A DNA stretch of 64,000 nt from CAYMZZ01 sp046297935 (GCA_046297935.1 JBKBHA010000011.1:1-64000); one strand, 5' to 3'. Positions 1 through 8,686 are shown, numbered from the stretch's first letter. The notes: generated from the sequence alone by a model not told the origin. Program-made: numbers and translations.

Positions 1-116
1 TCAGATCATTAGTGAAATATCCGGGTCAGATCATTACCGAAACGCATGGGTCAGGTAATTAGTGAAACACCCGGGTCAAATCATTAGCGAAAGGGTGGGT
101 CAGATGAGTGCGAAAT
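1..116. repeat. Degenerate 25-bp direct repeats, probable end of an IS21-family element
   Basis: Five imperfect copies follow one another, starting at about 1, 23, 48, 73 and 97. The shared core reads GGGTCAGATCATTAGYGAAA, with unit length 24-25 bp. Multiple internal copies of the terminal sequence are a hallmark of IS21-family ends, so this is inferred to be one end of such an element whose body lies left of the window, or a leftover end. No transposase (istA/istB) coding sequence is visible here. Confidence 0.55.
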
Positions 117-153
117 ATTCAGTCTGGACAAATTTTTTCTACTTCGCTTTTGG

Positions 154-789
154 ATGCTCCCTCAGAATTATTGGTCAAATTTTTTCTTTTTGGCAGCGAT
201 TACTTTCGGCTCGTCGCTTGGAATTGCTTGCAATTCAAGTCGATCCGAACAGAAAAGTTTAGAAGAAAGATTCTCAGTGGAGACGGCAAAGCCACCGCTT
301 GATTGTTTGGATGGAAGAGACACCACTTTTGCAAACAAGGATTATCTACGATTTGTCACTGTTGGTGATACTGCTTTTGATCTAAAAGTCGGGATTGGTG
401 GAAAAGAGACATTTCTGGGATTTAGTTTTGACTGCAATGTGCCATCGAGCCTAATCCCCCACGTTTTAAAGCATACGGGAAATCGACTTATTTTGGTGCG
501 TGGATATGGATTCCATTTTAGAGAAGTTTTGATTTGCAGCGTAAAGGAAGGAGTTATTAATATACAGCGGTTCGAGACCGAAATAGCGATAGGAGCGCAA
601 TACAATGCTGTTGTTTACCCAGATGCTAATGAACCTTCAAAAATCATAGTAGGTGACCTGCTGACTAACAAGCAAATCGTGCTGCAAATTCAAAAAAATC
701 TAAAATCAATTAAGCATTTTCAGATAACTGATAGTGCCTTGGTAATAGTAGAAAGTGATGGAAAGGAAGTTAGTATTCCTTTTCAGTAG
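154..789 (+). CDS. Hypothetical exported protein, possible lipoprotein
   Basis: This gene encodes 211 residues that I do not recognise. Residues 10-25 are hydrophobic and end in a weak lipobox (G-I-A-C, Cys26), suggesting export and possibly lipid attachment, although the N-terminus lacks the usual Lys/Arg residues. The rest alternates short beta-like hydrophobic stretches with turns, as in a small beta-rich periplasmic domain. The gene begins only about 40 bp after the IS21-like repeats, so its original 5' end may have been altered by insertion. It has no operon partner; the next gene starts 150 bp downstream. Confidence 0.6.
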   Translation: MLPQNYWSNFFFLAAITFGSSLGIACNSSRSEQKSLEERFSVETAKPPLDCLDGRDTTFANKDYLRFVTVGDTAFDLKVGIGGKETFLGFSFDCNVPSSLIPHVLKHTGNRLILVRGYGFHFREVLICSVKEGVINIQRFETEIAIGAQYNAVVYPDANEPSKIIVGDLLTNKQIVLQIQKNLKSIKHFQITDSALVIVESDGKEVSIPFQ

Positions 790-938
790 TGACAATAAAT
801 TAGTAATTGAACCTTTTCTTTTGGCTACGGTTTAAAGGGAAGCTTACAAGATGGTTTAGGAACAAGGTGTTCCGGTGAGCAGGGCCTGCAACGGTCTACG
901 GGATTTTTAATAATTAAAAAATTGAATGTCACCCGAAA

Positions 939-1361
939 ATGACGATTAGAATTGTGCGTTTACAAGTAACACTTTGTTGTGTAATAGGGGTAATAATATT
1001 TTATGCTTGTGACCCTGCCAGAATAATGCGCGTAAGAACCGTTGACAAACCAAATTATTCTGTCACTATTTATGCAAATAACAATATACTGCCTTTTCAG
1101 AAGGACAAATCAGGCGAAAAATTGGTGTTACAATTTCCAAGCGATAATTTGCCGGCAAGAAGAGATACGACGTTTTATTATGGCTTAGGTGGTTGGCACG
1201 ACAAAACAAGAATGCCAGAGTTTGCAAAAAATTTTGACTCAATTATAATTATCAGAAATGGTGAAATACAAAGGTTGACAGACCATGTAGAAATTACAAC
1301 ATTTCTTTTAAAGCGAAGACACGGGTTCGCAAAACGAATCTTGACCATTGAAGCAAAATGA
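939..1361 (+). CDS. Hypothetical lipoprotein
   Basis: This 140-residue protein has a clear lipoprotein-type start: a basic n-region (Arg4, Arg7), a hydrophobic core at residues 10-22 and a Cys at 24 in the context Y-A-C-D. An Asp directly after the cysteine is compatible with inner-membrane retention by E. coli rules, but that rule is not established in Bacteroidota. The mature part is basic and has no recognised domain. It stands alone among unrelated small exported genes on the same strand. Confidence 0.6.
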   Translation: MTIRIVRLQVTLCCVIGVIIFYACDPARIMRVRTVDKPNYSVTIYANNNILPFQKDKSGEKLVLQFPSDNLPARRDTTFYYGLGGWHDKTRMPEFAKNFDSIIIIRNGEIQRLTDHVEITTFLLKRRHGFAKRILTIEAK

Positions 1362-1439
1362 CGAGCAGCACTGCTGGAATGCATTCCCTGCCTCCGCAAA
1401 TCCTTTAGCATTGTACGATACAGTATCACCATCCTTCTT

Positions 1440-1868
1440 ATGACAAATTTTCAAATGGACATTAGCAACAGAATAGCTAGCTTAGTTCGATCAAAAGAAA
1501 TTGATAATAAGAAAGCACAATTTAGTCGTTCTTATTCAATGGCGTTCTTTGACATAGACGGGAATGAGGTAGCAAAAATAGACGACTTCCAAGCGGCATT
1601 TGTGGACTTGCTTGAGGAAAAGTTTTCTTTACTAACGAGCGAGTTTCAAAAACCCCTTGAAGAAAGATTTTCAGAAATGTATTCCAATTCAGAGGACGCA
1701 GACGAGAGATATTACAGGGCAATAGACGAACTAACGCTACACAGTATTCAGCTACCATCTGACGAATCTGACGATTGGCAGCTATTGTATGAAATGAATA
1801 GTGACGACACTATTTTTCATATTGAATTTGAGGGGTGGAAGTATAAATTGGTTGGCGTGACGCATTGA
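1440..1868 (+). CDS. Hypothetical acidic cytoplasmic protein
   Basis: This 142-residue protein has no signal peptide or membrane segment and is strongly acidic, with Asp/Glu-rich stretches around residues 80-120. Its N-terminal third looks helical; the C-terminal part ends in a short beta-like, aromatic segment (residues 125-138). Small acidic proteins of this type are often immunity proteins or phage-derived, but nothing here shows that. No partner toxin gene is adjacent. The product is unrecognised. Confidence 0.55.
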   Translation: MTNFQMDISNRIASLVRSKEIDNKKAQFSRSYSMAFFDIDGNEVAKIDDFQAAFVDLLEEKFSLLTSEFQKPLEERFSEMYSNSEDADERYYRAIDELTLHSIQLPSDESDDWQLLYEMNSDDTIFHIEFEGWKYKLVGVTH

Positions 1869-2118
1869 GACAGCGTGTAGCAGGCAGTATTTGTATCAAC
1901 ACTTGCGATTAAATGATCCTCATCTGAGTGTCACTATCAGCTGACTACCTGCTTGCCGGCATGCAAGCCCGGCTCATTTAACATAGATGAGCAATAGGGT
2001 ATGTTTTTAACTTTTGTAACTTCGGTCGGCTGCAGTTCCGGGTGAACGATCTCCAAATGCCCTGCCGAACGCAAAGCTGTGGTCGTTTTAGCCATCAAGT
2101 TAAATCTCGCAGTTCAAA
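1869..2118. other. Non-coding spacer with a small hairpin
   Basis: No convincing reading frame is present on either strand. A short inverted repeat (GCTTGC, 6-base loop, GCAAGC) lies near 1950-1968. I see no promoter with both Bacteroidota elements. A GTTAAAT at about 2098 resembles an integron core half-site but has no matching partner, so it is not called. Confidence 0.4.
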
Positions 2119-2556
2119 ATGAAACAATTTCTTATGGAGGCATTCAAGATTACCCCTTTTCATATTGCCATTCTGGCTGGATTTGCCGCACTGAAGTATT
2201 TTTTAAATGAAACCGAGTTAGAGGGAAAACTAAATAAGCCGCTATTATGGGCGGGCCTTGCCTTGGGAGTAATTTTTGTAAGCGCTGCTGGCATTCAGGG
2301 TTTCATCGAAAGCAAGATAGACGCTTCAAATAGCGACGAAACAAAAGAAAAGTATCACAAAATCGCCAAACGACTTACCCCATTCACCAGTTTCGGAACG
2401 GGCGCCTTCTTCGTTTTTTGGCTGATTATAACAATGTACATATTCACGCCGACTACCTGGCAAATGGCGTTATTTTTTATTGTCGGAGTTGTAATTGGAA
2501 ATATTGCGCGCCATTTGAAAGCGAATCGTGTGACACAAGTTGAAAAGGCAGATTAG
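2119..2556 (+). CDS. Hypothetical four-helix integral membrane protein
   Basis: The protein has 145 residues and about four hydrophobic segments (roughly 12-28, 41-62, 92-112 and 117-133). The loop between helices 2 and 3 is charged and rich in Lys, Asp and Glu. No catalytic or transport motif is visible. It is probably an inner-membrane protein of unknown function. The stop codon (TAG, 2554-2556) is separated by one base from the ATG of the next gene, so the two are probably co-transcribed and translationally coupled. Confidence 0.6.
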   Translation: MKQFLMEAFKITPFHIAILAGFAALKYFLNETELEGKLNKPLLWAGLALGVIFVSAAGIQGFIESKIDASNSDETKEKYHKIAKRLTPFTSFGTGAFFVFWLIITMYIFTPTTWQMALFFIVGVVIGNIARHLKANRVTQVEKAD

Positions 2557-2557
2557 A

Positions 2558-2986
2558 ATGCGAGCTCTCCTTTTAATTATTAGTGTAGGATTTTCGTCGA
2601 CAGCCAATTCGCAATTCCAACCCGGAATTTATCAAAGCGTTGGTAATTCCTTTAGATTGGATTACTTTTTGACGATCACTGACGATAGTCTAACCTTTTT
2701 TGGGTGGGAGATGGCAGATGACTCTGATACTGTTTATTTCAAATCTAGCTGTAAGTTGAACAAAGAAGGCGCACAAAGTTTTACGAGCTTTGAATTTAGT
2801 GGAAATAAGCCAGACCCAAGGAAGCCAGACAGCTTTACTGCTCGGGAAGATTTAGTAATTGACTCGCATCGATTGCACAGGCACTTGTTTAATTTGCGGC
2901 AGATTGACCGGTACATTCATGTACTGGCGACAAAAGATATTTACGATAGTAGATCAGACGAATTTCTGTTTCAAAAAATTTGGTGA
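2558..2986 (+). CDS. Hypothetical secreted protein
   Basis: This gene encodes 142 residues from the ATG at 2558, chosen because it gives a proper signal peptide (a hydrophobic run followed by A-N-S-Q near residue 19) and follows the upstream stop codon by one base. An upstream TTG at 2540 is in frame but would disrupt the signal. The mature protein has beta-rich character, with repeated Phe and Asp, and no domain I recognise. It is likely periplasmic and coupled to the preceding membrane protein. Confidence 0.6.
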   Translation: MRALLLIISVGFSSTANSQFQPGIYQSVGNSFRLDYFLTITDDSLTFFGWEMADDSDTVYFKSSCKLNKEGAQSFTSFEFSGNKPDPRKPDSFTAREDLVIDSHRLHRHLFNLRQIDRYIHVLATKDIYDSRSDEFLFQKIW

Positions 2987-3111
2987 ATGCATAGCGGTGG
3001 TTGGAGATACCTTCCAGGAAAGATATGTTCAGATCCACTTTAGTCTACATTCAAGTATGCTAAAGAGGCAGCATTCACTTTAGTTGAACATAAAACTACA
3101 ATCAAGTCAAA

Positions 3112-3765
3112 ATGAAACGGATACTTACAACTATTTTCATTGGATTATTTACGGTTTCCTGCTTCGGTCAAAAGAGCACCCTGACAACAGCCGAGAGCGA
3201 ACTTTTGCGAAAAATTGAATTCAATGCGGATATAATGTCAGAGCTTAAAGATCTGACCAGGTCCGAGCTCCACCAGCTGCCTGCAATTGACGAAGAAACG
3301 GGCGACGTCGTGCACGAAAAATACTATAAGGGTATATACTCTGAAACAACAGAGGCTTATGCGGTTGAGTTTGTGAAGAAATTAAAGGCTAAATTCAGGG
3401 CGCATGGTTACCTCATTTTTGTATTTGAAGGAGAAGTCAATGAAAAAGGCGTTGCAGTTATAAAGGGGCAGGACGAACTTGATATTTTGCGGTATAGACG
3501 AACCGATGGCATAAATTATGACCTGAATAATGAGGACGTTGTGAAGAAAGTTTCTGAATGGAAGTCCGCATTTGGACTTCAGGTTATTGGGTGTAGCCGA
3601 GACTGGCTATATCTCGAGTTTGACGAGCTACCAAAGGACATAGCGGCGTTTGCGAAAGAAGTTTATGAATTTTGTCCGGACACTGTAGACCAGGGTGTTG
3701 GGACAATGGAAAAGTTAAAAGAAGTTATTGTTGAAATGAAGGGAGTGTGGTTGTGGTGGGATTAA
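3112..3765 (+). CDS. DUF4253 domain lipoprotein
   Basis: The product is 217 residues. Residues 1-17 form a lipoprotein-type signal ending V-S-C (Cys17). The C-terminal half fits DUF4253: an acidic/aromatic stretch with FCPDTVDQGVG near 187-197 and a terminal WWD, both characteristic of that family. DUF4253 proteins are mostly uncharacterised; some sit beside polymorphic-toxin immunity genes, but no toxin gene is adjacent here. The export signal is notable because many relatives are cytoplasmic. About 240 bp of unassigned sequence follows. Confidence 0.7.
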   Translation: MKRILTTIFIGLFTVSCFGQKSTLTTAESELLRKIEFNADIMSELKDLTRSELHQLPAIDEETGDVVHEKYYKGIYSETTEAYAVEFVKKLKAKFRAHGYLIFVFEGEVNEKGVAVIKGQDELDILRYRRTDGINYDLNNEDVVKKVSEWKSAFGLQVIGCSRDWLYLEFDELPKDIAAFAKEVYEFCPDTVDQGVGTMEKLKEVIVEMKGVWLWWD

Positions 3766-4004
3766 TGCGATTAAATACAACTTGGTGCCGCCAATACCGC
3801 ATTAGCAAAGACAAAACTTCAACGGCAGATCATTGACGGGCATATTTGCGGACTTGACTCGGTTTATATTTGACTTTTGGTTATTTTTTTGAGCTATTGT
3901 GAATAGTTTGTCGGCTGAACCGTTTTTGATGGTGGTACTGGCCCTGCTATCGGCTGTGAGTCAATATTGGCGGCAATTGCAGTCCAGCATGTAAAATCTT
4001 TTTA

Positions 4005-4436
4005 ATGAGAGCAATATTTGCGATTCTCCTTCTTGTTTTGTTCAATACTTTTGCAAGAGCCTGCGACTGCGACGAGGTAAGGAAGCCGGTAAAACTGCTT
4101 TTGGAAACCTCGAACGCGGTGTTTACAGGAGTTGTGTTAAGCATTGAGCCTTCCAAATTTAAGGACAGCTTGACGGGACGAAGATTTCTTGAAATTGGAC
4201 TTAAGATCGACAAAGTAGTAGTTGGGGATACCGTAAAAAGTGAGATAACGGTTTTTACTGAGCAAAGTGACTGTGGGCTGCATCTCCGTCAAGGGAAAGG
4301 GTATTTAGTTTATGCTTATATAGATGCTCGATATAACGTTTTATTAATTCATCAGTGTTTTTCTCCATGTCCTGAAATAAGTACGGCGTTAGCTAAGCGG
4401 GATTTAAAAGAAATTGCGAATCTGAAACCGAAGTAA
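4005..4436 (+). CDS. Secreted TIMP/NTR-like domain protein
   Basis: This 143-residue protein has a signal peptide (residues 1-19, cleavage predicted after A-R-A), leaving a mature N-terminus C-D-C-D. A cysteine at or next to the mature N-terminus, a short beta-strand reading VFTGVV, a later D-C-G, and a YLVYAY strand match bacterial homologues of the netrin/TIMP fold. In animals the fold inhibits metalloproteases; in bacteria the role is unknown. Four later cysteines suggest periplasmic disulfides. The gene stands alone. The family assignment is by motif pattern only. Confidence 0.65.
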   Translation: MRAIFAILLLVLFNTFARACDCDEVRKPVKLLLETSNAVFTGVVLSIEPSKFKDSLTGRRFLEIGLKIDKVVVGDTVKSEITVFTEQSDCGLHLRQGKGYLVYAYIDARYNVLLIHQCFSPCPEISTALAKRDLKEIANLKPK

Positions 4437-4446
4437 CTGCCGCTAG

Positions 4447-4632
4447 CTAGCGATATATAAGTTACCGAATCTAATACTGGAAGATGCAAGAAGAAAGCTG
4501 AGAATGATTAATATTGCAATCGAATTTAATGATCTTAAGATTCTGCCTGCCAACAGACTGGAGAAACCAGGTGGCGAATTGAGAACATTTTTGAGTATTA
4601 GAATCAATGGTCTGCGGAGAATCATATTTTAA
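4447..4632 (+). pseudogene. Remnant of a HigB/RelE-type toxin gene
   Basis: Reading in frame from 4447 (after a TAG at 4444) gives about 61 residues matching the middle and C-terminal part of HigB-type mRNA interferases: an A-R-R-K-L-R-M-I helix, then L-P-A-N-R-L-E-K-P-G-G, then a strand ending S-I-R-I-N-G-L-R-R-I-I-F. The family usually has about 90-100 residues; here the N-terminal third and the last 10-15 residues are missing, and no HigA antitoxin follows. It is therefore a broken toxin gene, overlapped at its end by an upstream alternative start of the next gene. Confidence 0.55.
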
Positions 4633-4660
4633 CTTCATTGGCAGCTTTAAAAACTCTCTT

Positions 4661-5506
4661 GTGAACCATTACCTAATACTCGCGAGCGCCGTAATTCTTG
4701 CGTCCTGTGGAGAGAGCAGAAGTCCGGGTTTGTCTGATCAGACCAAGACTGATACCATTAATACTGCTTCAAAATTGCCTAATGACTACGAAAAGGAGCT
4801 ACTGGTTGAGCGAGGTAACTTTGAAGACGAACGGTATAAAATGGTTGCCTATTCTCAATTCATAATTCCCGACAAAATTTCGCACGACAGCAGCTTCTAT
4901 CTCAAGAGGAACTTGTTACAAGTTTCGGAAAAGAAGACTAACAAAACTTTCCATTTTCAACTGACAGACCCCTGCTCTTCTGAAAGTAAAATCCTGATTT
5001 CCGATGTAACACGATCACTTAGGTTCACGGAGCCAGTCTTTCAATTAGCAACTCCGGATTGTAGTGATTGGTACATTAACGAATTTGTAGTCATTAAAGA
5101 TAACAGCATACAGAAAATCTTCGCAATAGGTGGCTCAGAACCAGTTCAACTTGAACGGAGGGATGAGGTTACTCTTGCCGGAGCTGTAAAGGACAGGGAC
5201 GAAATATTGGGATTTTTTCAGGATTATCCTATTTCAGTTTCTTTAAAGGATTTTAAAGTCGCGATCAAAAAGCCGGTAAAGCAGTCTATTGGTGTTTTGA
5301 CAGAGGCATTGGAAACGTTTCAGCTATCCGGATTCGACACAAAGCATTCTTTCCAATTATACACTTTAAAAAAGGGGGAGAAACTATTTGTTGACTCGCT
5401 ATTCAGAGACACTAAGCAGGTGAGACTAATAGTAAAGGATTCAATTCCGATATATTGTCCCATAACAGAGATAAAAGGGAAAATTCAGGGTAATACTGCA
5501 GGATGA
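4661..5506 (+). CDS. Hypothetical lipoprotein
   Basis: Starting at the GTG at 4661, the gene gives 281 residues with a classic lipoprotein signal: a hydrophobic core and L-A-S-C, with Cys16 as the lipidated residue. An ATG at 4607 is also in frame but would put 18 residues, part of them encoded by the HigB remnant, before the signal. The mature protein starts with a Ser/Thr/Asp-rich linker and then beta-rich sequence without a recognised domain. It is probably anchored in the outer or inner membrane. The next gene follows after 27 bp. Confidence 0.6.
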   Translation: MNHYLILASAVILASCGESRSPGLSDQTKTDTINTASKLPNDYEKELLVERGNFEDERYKMVAYSQFIIPDKISHDSSFYLKRNLLQVSEKKTNKTFHFQLTDPCSSESKILISDVTRSLRFTEPVFQLATPDCSDWYINEFVVIKDNSIQKIFAIGGSEPVQLERRDEVTLAGAVKDRDEILGFFQDYPISVSLKDFKVAIKKPVKQSIGVLTEALETFQLSGFDTKHSFQLYTLKKGEKLFVDSLFRDTKQVRLIVKDSIPIYCPITEIKGKIQGNTAG

Positions 5507-5533
5507 AAATACCAATTTAAAGCACTTTTAAAA

Positions 5534-6049
5534 ATGAAACTTATTATTCTAGCTATCTCCACTTGTTTAATGGGGCAGAATGTGTTGTTTGCACAAAATA
5601 CAACTAGCCTTGACGACGATAAGGAAGAACTTCGTAAAGTGCTGGATAGTTTTATGAATAGCTTAAAAACAAAAGACAGCGTTGGCCTTTACAATTTGTT
5701 TTATGAGGGCCATGTGACCTGGGTTGGAGTTTATAAAGACAAAACCCATCATCGAAGATTTGAAATGGATTCCAGTTCACTAAATTGTAAAATTGCGGAT
5801 TATAAGACCTGGTTTAGAAGTACTACAATTGGGGCGAGTAAAGAAGAAAAGTTCTATAATGTCAATATTGACACGGATGGTTTTATAGCGTCGGTCACCT
5901 TTGATTTTAGTTTTTGGGCGGCAGGAAAAAGAGGCTTATGGGGCAAAGAATCCTGGGGGCTGGTAAAAATCAATAAGCAATGGAAAATTGCGAGTGTTGT
6001 ATTTTCGATGGAACTGGAAAATATAGTACCGGAACCTGACCGAGAGTGA
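5534..6049 (+). CDS. Secreted NTF2/SnoaL-like domain protein
   Basis: This 171-residue protein has a signal peptide (residues 1-20, ending F-A-Q). The mature part begins with a helical stretch (D-K-E-E-L-R-K-V-L-D-S-F) and an L-F-Y-E-G-H strand, and ends with W-G-L-V-K-I-N-K-Q-W-K-I-A-S-V-V-F-S, the order seen in NTF2-like (SnoaL/DUF4440) folds. These cone-shaped domains bind small ligands or act as enzymes or accessory modules. No catalytic assignment is possible. The gene lies 27 bp after the preceding lipoprotein gene and may share its transcript. Confidence 0.6.
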   Translation: MKLIILAISTCLMGQNVLFAQNTTSLDDDKEELRKVLDSFMNSLKTKDSVGLYNLFYEGHVTWVGVYKDKTHHRRFEMDSSSLNCKIADYKTWFRSTTIGASKEEKFYNVNIDTDGFIASVTFDFSFWAAGKRGLWGKESWGLVKINKQWKIASVVFSMELENIVPEPDRE

Positions 6050-6132
6050 CAAGTGCTATCAGCATTGCATCACTCTGCCTTGAATAAAGTCTTCAAAAGA
6101 GAGTGTTCAATACGTTGGTTAAATTGACATTG

Positions 6133-6552
6133 ATGATGTTGGAAATTCGGAAGCCTTTGCTGTTTTTGGCGTTTGTATTACTTCGCTGTACGAACGCGCA
6201 GTCTCAGTCTCAAACAGCCATGTTCACAACTCAGGCAATAGAAAAAGTTTCGGTTGAGTGGCGAAAGGACTCGTCTTCCTGTCTCAACCTTCGAATGAAA
6301 TTATACGAAAGTATTTTGAGTTCCAGACCAGATTCGCTTAGTAAGGAGAAGCTATTTGGGGAGTTGGGTAAGCCGAACAGGATACAGAAGGTTTATCGCG
6401 GAGTATCGAACAAGTACTATGTTGAATATATTTACGATATCTATAAAGATGAGTGCCCAAGGGTAGCGGTTGAAGCATTCGGATTGACATTTGTTTTTGA
6501 TGAAAATGAAATGTTTTTAATAGAGATTGTCACACACGACTATTGTGGGTAG
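6133..6552 (+). CDS. Hypothetical secreted protein
   Basis: From the ATG at 6133 the product has 139 residues. A GTG at 6103 is in frame but adds 10 residues before the signal. The signal peptide (basic K at residue 7, hydrophobic core, N-A-Q-S-Q) indicates export. The mature domain contains K-L-F-G-E-L-G-K-P-N-R-I-Q, which resembles the small SmpA/OmlA-like outer-membrane lipoprotein fold, where a helix is followed by G-x-P; this is only a suggestion. It ends just before the 28-bp tandem repeat. Confidence 0.5.
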   Translation: MMLEIRKPLLFLAFVLLRCTNAQSQSQTAMFTTQAIEKVSVEWRKDSSSCLNLRMKLYESILSSRPDSLSKEKLFGELGKPNRIQKVYRGVSNKYYVEYIYDIYKDECPRVAVEAFGLTFVFDENEMFLIEIVTHDYCG

Positions 6553-6592
6553 GCCTGAAATTTGGTGTTACTGGTTTATCATGATCCAGACG

Positions 6593-6784
6593 CGGCTTCG
6601 CCGGTCTGGACAAGTCCACGCGGCTTCGCCGGTCTGGACAAGTCCACGCGGCTTCGCCGGTCTGGACAAGTCCACGCGGCTTCGCCGGTCTGGACAAGTC
6701 CACGCGGCTTCGCCGGTCTGGACAAGTCCACGCGGCTTCGTCGGTCTGGACAAGTCCACGCGGCTTCGCCGGTCTGGACAAGTC
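6593..6784. repeat. 28-bp tandem repeat, about 6.9 copies, hairpin-forming
   Basis: Seven head-to-tail units start at 6593, 6621, 6649, 6677, 6705, 6733 and 6761; the last is truncated at 24 bp. The units are identical except for one C-to-T change in unit 6 (at about 6741). Each unit contains two small inverted repeats: CGGC-TTC-GCCG and GGAC-AA-GTCC. The array is GC-rich, whereas its surroundings are AT-rich. There are no spacers, so it is not CRISPR. Open frames across it on both strands are a by-product of the period and are not called as genes. The remaining parts of this 390-bp gap (6553-6592, 6785-6944) hold nothing I recognise. Confidence 0.9.
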
Positions 6785-6944
6785 GGCGAGACGCCCAGCA
6801 TGTAGCCAAAAGACAATAAATAACTTTCAGCACAAAAAATGCTGCTTTCGTCACATTTATAGGAGATGGGCGGAACTGTGTAATGCAGCAAACAATCTTA
6901 TGCAGTAAGTTTACACTTTAGCCATCTTAAAACAGAATTACTGG

Positions 6945-8063
6945 ATGAGAAAGAACTTATTTTTGAACCTGAAAGCAATAATTTTATTTTTAATAATCGG
7001 CAATTTTTCGTTTGCACAATCACGAATACAAAAGATTGACCAGTTAATTGACTCTCTTATTTTGCAGCAAAAGTTTAACGGCAACATATTAATAGCTGAA
7101 AGAGGGGAAATTATTTATGAGCGTAGCTACGGAATTGCAAATGAAGCCACAAACGAAAAACTTAACCGAAACTCAATTTTTGAGTTAGCTTCTTGCTCAA
7201 AGCAGTTCACTGCTATGGGTATTGTAATTCTTAAGGAAAATAGCAAGTTGAATTTAAATGATAAGATTTCGCAATACATCCCCGAACTATCTATTTATAG
7301 TAAAATCTCAATAAGGAATCTATTGCACCACACAGGTGGACTTCCTGATTATATGTCAATTATGGATACAGTTTGGGATAAATCCAAAATTGCCACAAAC
7401 GATGACATAATTAAAATTTTTAGCAAGCACGAACCTGAAGTTTTGTTTGAACCCAATACTAAACATGAGTATAGTAACACTGGGTATGTTCTACTCGCAT
7501 CAATAATTGAAAGGGTATCAGGGTTGTCGTATGCTGACTTTTTGGAGAAATTCATTTTCAAACCCTTAGAAATGAGAAACTCTTTTGTTTATAATAGAAG
7601 ACTCTCGCCAAGGAAAATTGAAAATTATGCTTTTGGATATATATTCATAAAGAGTCAGAATAAGTATGTTTTGCCAGATGACTTTGAGAGAACAAAAATG
7701 GTCTACTGGTTAGACGGTGTAGTAGGCGATGGAACTGTAAATTCAAATGTTATCGACCTTTTAAAGTGGGACAGGGCTTTGTACTCAACTAATTTGGTTT
7801 AAAACGAGAGCATTGAAGAGATTTTTTCAAACGGGCATTTAAATGATGGTTCAATCGGGAAGCATGGTTTCGGTTGGAGAATAGTAGATACAAAGGAATT
7901 TGGAAGAATTGCAAAGCATAGTGGCGGTTGGCCAGGATATATGACTTACATTGAAAGAAACATTGATAGTGACAAGACAATCATTGTCCTTCAGAATCAT
8001 TACAATGTAACGATACCGGCAGATGAAATAAGAAACATTTTGTATAATACCGAAGGGAAATAG
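6945..8063 (+). pseudogene. Serine hydrolase (class C beta-lactamase-like) with an in-frame stop
   Basis: The 373-codon frame encodes a secreted penicillin-binding-protein-like serine hydrolase: signal peptide (1-24, S-F-A-Q), catalytic S83-C-S-K86 (SxxK), Y-S-N (YxN) near 170, and a third motif H-S-G-G-W-P-G-Y near codon 325. A TAA at 7800-7802 (codon 286) cuts it; the same frame continues without further stops to TAG at 8061. The truncated product would lack the H-S-G motif and the last strand, so it is probably inactive unless the stop is read through. One base change (for example C-to-T from CAA or A-to-T from AAA) explains the defect. It may also be a sequencing error. Confidence 0.8.
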
Positions 8064-8250
8064 TGCAAGGGAAATCGGCCTGCTCGCTTTTCTTATTGTA
8101 TACCGGATTTGGAAGGAAAAGTGAGAAGGGACTCTGGCGTTTCGTTATTATGTTTACATCTTTGTTGTTTCGGCTTTCAACTTTGAAATGTTGGGAGTCG
8201 AATTACTAATAAAACGTCAGTTTTTGACTGCCACATTAACCCAAACTGCA

Positions 8251-8637
8251 ATGACATATTATAGTACTGAATTGAATCGTATAAGACAGGCACACTATTC
8301 TAATAAAGGGCAATTGGACACTGTCATAGGCACACGGCATTTCATTGTATGCAATCTGGACAGGGAGGTAAACCTGGATTTGCTTGCCAGGGTTCGGTTC
8401 ACTTCGAAGTTTCACCTGCTGCGCTTATTCAAGAGATTTTATGGACAAACGCCAAAACAATACCTTATTGGACAGCGAATTGAAAAGGCAAAGGAGTTGC
8501 TAAAACTAGGCATGACGGTTACAGATGTTTGTTTTGAAGTCGGATTTGACAGCCCTTGCTCCTTCAGTACTGTATTTAAGGCGAGAACCGGGAAGTCTCC
8601 GCTTACTTTCAAAAAAGAGCAAGTTTCACAAAGTTGA
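8251..8637 (+). CDS. Short AraC-family transcriptional regulator
   Basis: The product has 128 residues from the ATG at 8251; an ATG at 8188 would add 21 residues of no clear relation. Residues 40-125 form the two helix-turn-helix units of the AraC/XylS DNA-binding domain, including L-D-L-L-A-R, the linker S-K-F-H-L-L-R-L-F-K-R-F-Y-G, and the second unit V-T-D-V-C-F-E-V-G-F-D-S-P-C-S-F-S-T-V-F-K. There is almost no effector domain, as in SoxS-like and other DNA-binding-only members. It lies 49 bp before a VOC-family gene, which is a likely target. Confidence 0.85.
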   Translation: MTYYSTELNRIRQAHYSNKGQLDTVIGTRHFIVCNLDREVNLDLLARVRFTSKFHLLRLFKRFYGQTPKQYLIGQRIEKAKELLKLGMTVTDVCFEVGFDSPCSFSTVFKARTGKSPLTFKKEQVSQS

Positions 8638-8686
8638 TTCAGGCGCTAATTTGCAGTTTTGGCAGACCAAACAAAACTTCAAAACA

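Noticed and set aside
154..6552. Integron cassette array
   Set aside because: Spacers do not share a common attC-like structure and no integrase is visible; a single GTTAAAT near 2098 has no partner site.
6593..6784. CRISPR array
   Set aside because: The 28-bp units are directly adjacent with no spacers, and no cas gene is present.
6527..6891. Protein-coding frames on both strands across the tandem repeat
   Set aside because: A 28-bp period cycles through all three frames without stops, so several long frames arise by chance; none has a known domain or start context.
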